Assembly (NCBI GenBank): GCA_022410635.1
Contig: JAJVDF010000263.1
Span: forward strand, 1,077,586-1,141,585
Reading direction: 5' to 3'
Source of the DNA: Tretioscincus oriximinensis
Taxonomy: Eukaryota; Chordata; Lepidosauria; Squamata; Gymnophthalmidae
Length of the DNA: 64,000 nt
Part shown: positions 63,918-64,000 of the stretch, in pieces
Position numbering within the stretch: the stretch's first letter is position 1
Layout: the number at the start of each line of letters is the position of its first letter
Position numbers and translations under genes: made by a program
The notes under the pieces: model-generated
The model's database searches: none
What the model saw: the letters and a program-made list of their open reading frames with translations, nothing else
Told to the model about the DNA's origin: nothing

Positions 63918-64000
63918 CAGTGCTTTTTTTCCAGCACAAAAGGTGCCGGAACTAACACCGGCGGCGGCGGCGGCGGCGGCGGGGGGGGGGCGAGCGAGCG
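63918..64000 (+). mobile_element. hAT-like element 5' end with (GGC)n, cut by window edge
   Basis: CAGTGCTTTTTTTCCAGCAC, then AAAAGGTGCCGGAACT, resembles the terminus of a hAT-type non-autonomous element frequent in reptiles. It is followed by about eight GGC units (63958-63981), a G-run and GCGAGCGAGCG at the edge. The rest lies beyond the window. Confidence 0.55.

Overview
This window is vertebrate nuclear DNA: one large protein-coding gene on the + strand, seen only in part, whose long introns are full of transposable elements. The seven recognisable exons (8925-60347) encode about 296 contiguous residues of a class A plexin and fit plexin-A2 (PLXNA2) best. They cover the first PSI domain, the first IPT/TIG domain, the second PSI domain and most of the second IPT domain of the extracellular stalk. 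The N-terminal sema domain must lie upstream of the window, and the third PSI, later IPT, transmembrane and RasGAP parts must lie downstream. Every splice junction is GT-AG and all exon phases join without a frameshift.

The organism is most likely a squamate reptile, probably a lizard. The reasons are a Sauria-type tRNA SINE with an (AAAT)n tail, a second tRNA-derived SINE ending in (TTC)n, abundant CR1/L3-like LINE 3' ends, a Penelope-like element with a GIY-YIG remnant, and Tc1-like and hAT-like fragments. Scattered single N bases and one 55-bp N run point to a draft assembly.

Layout: 1-8924 intron with CR1-like pieces and a palindromic Penelope-type tail; 8925-9025 exon a; 9026-22425 a 13.4-kb intron with a TIR element carrying a 57-bp hairpin, two SINEs and long pyrimidine tracts; 22426-22549 exon b; 24573-24726 exon c; 29079-29175 exon d; 29176-39706 intron with SINEs of both families, two foldback-type elements and a 107-bp minisatellite; 39707-39821 exon e; 39822-56287 a 16.5-kb intron with a Penelope-like element, a second member of the TIR family, a classical CR1 and a 1.36-kb nearly perfect inverted repeat; 56288-56488 exon f; 60251-60347 exon g; 60348-64000 intron with the best copy of the foldback family and a hAT-like end.

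The most unusual material is non-coding: (1) a foldback-type family with two successive internal palindromes, three copies here; (2) a TIR family with apparent 6-bp target duplications; (3) a Penelope-like tail whose conserved motif resembles a hammerhead ribozyme core; (4) the 1.36-kb inverted repeat centred on a single N, either a true palindrome or an assembly fold-back. No second host gene, RNA gene, promoter or CRISPR array could be supported.
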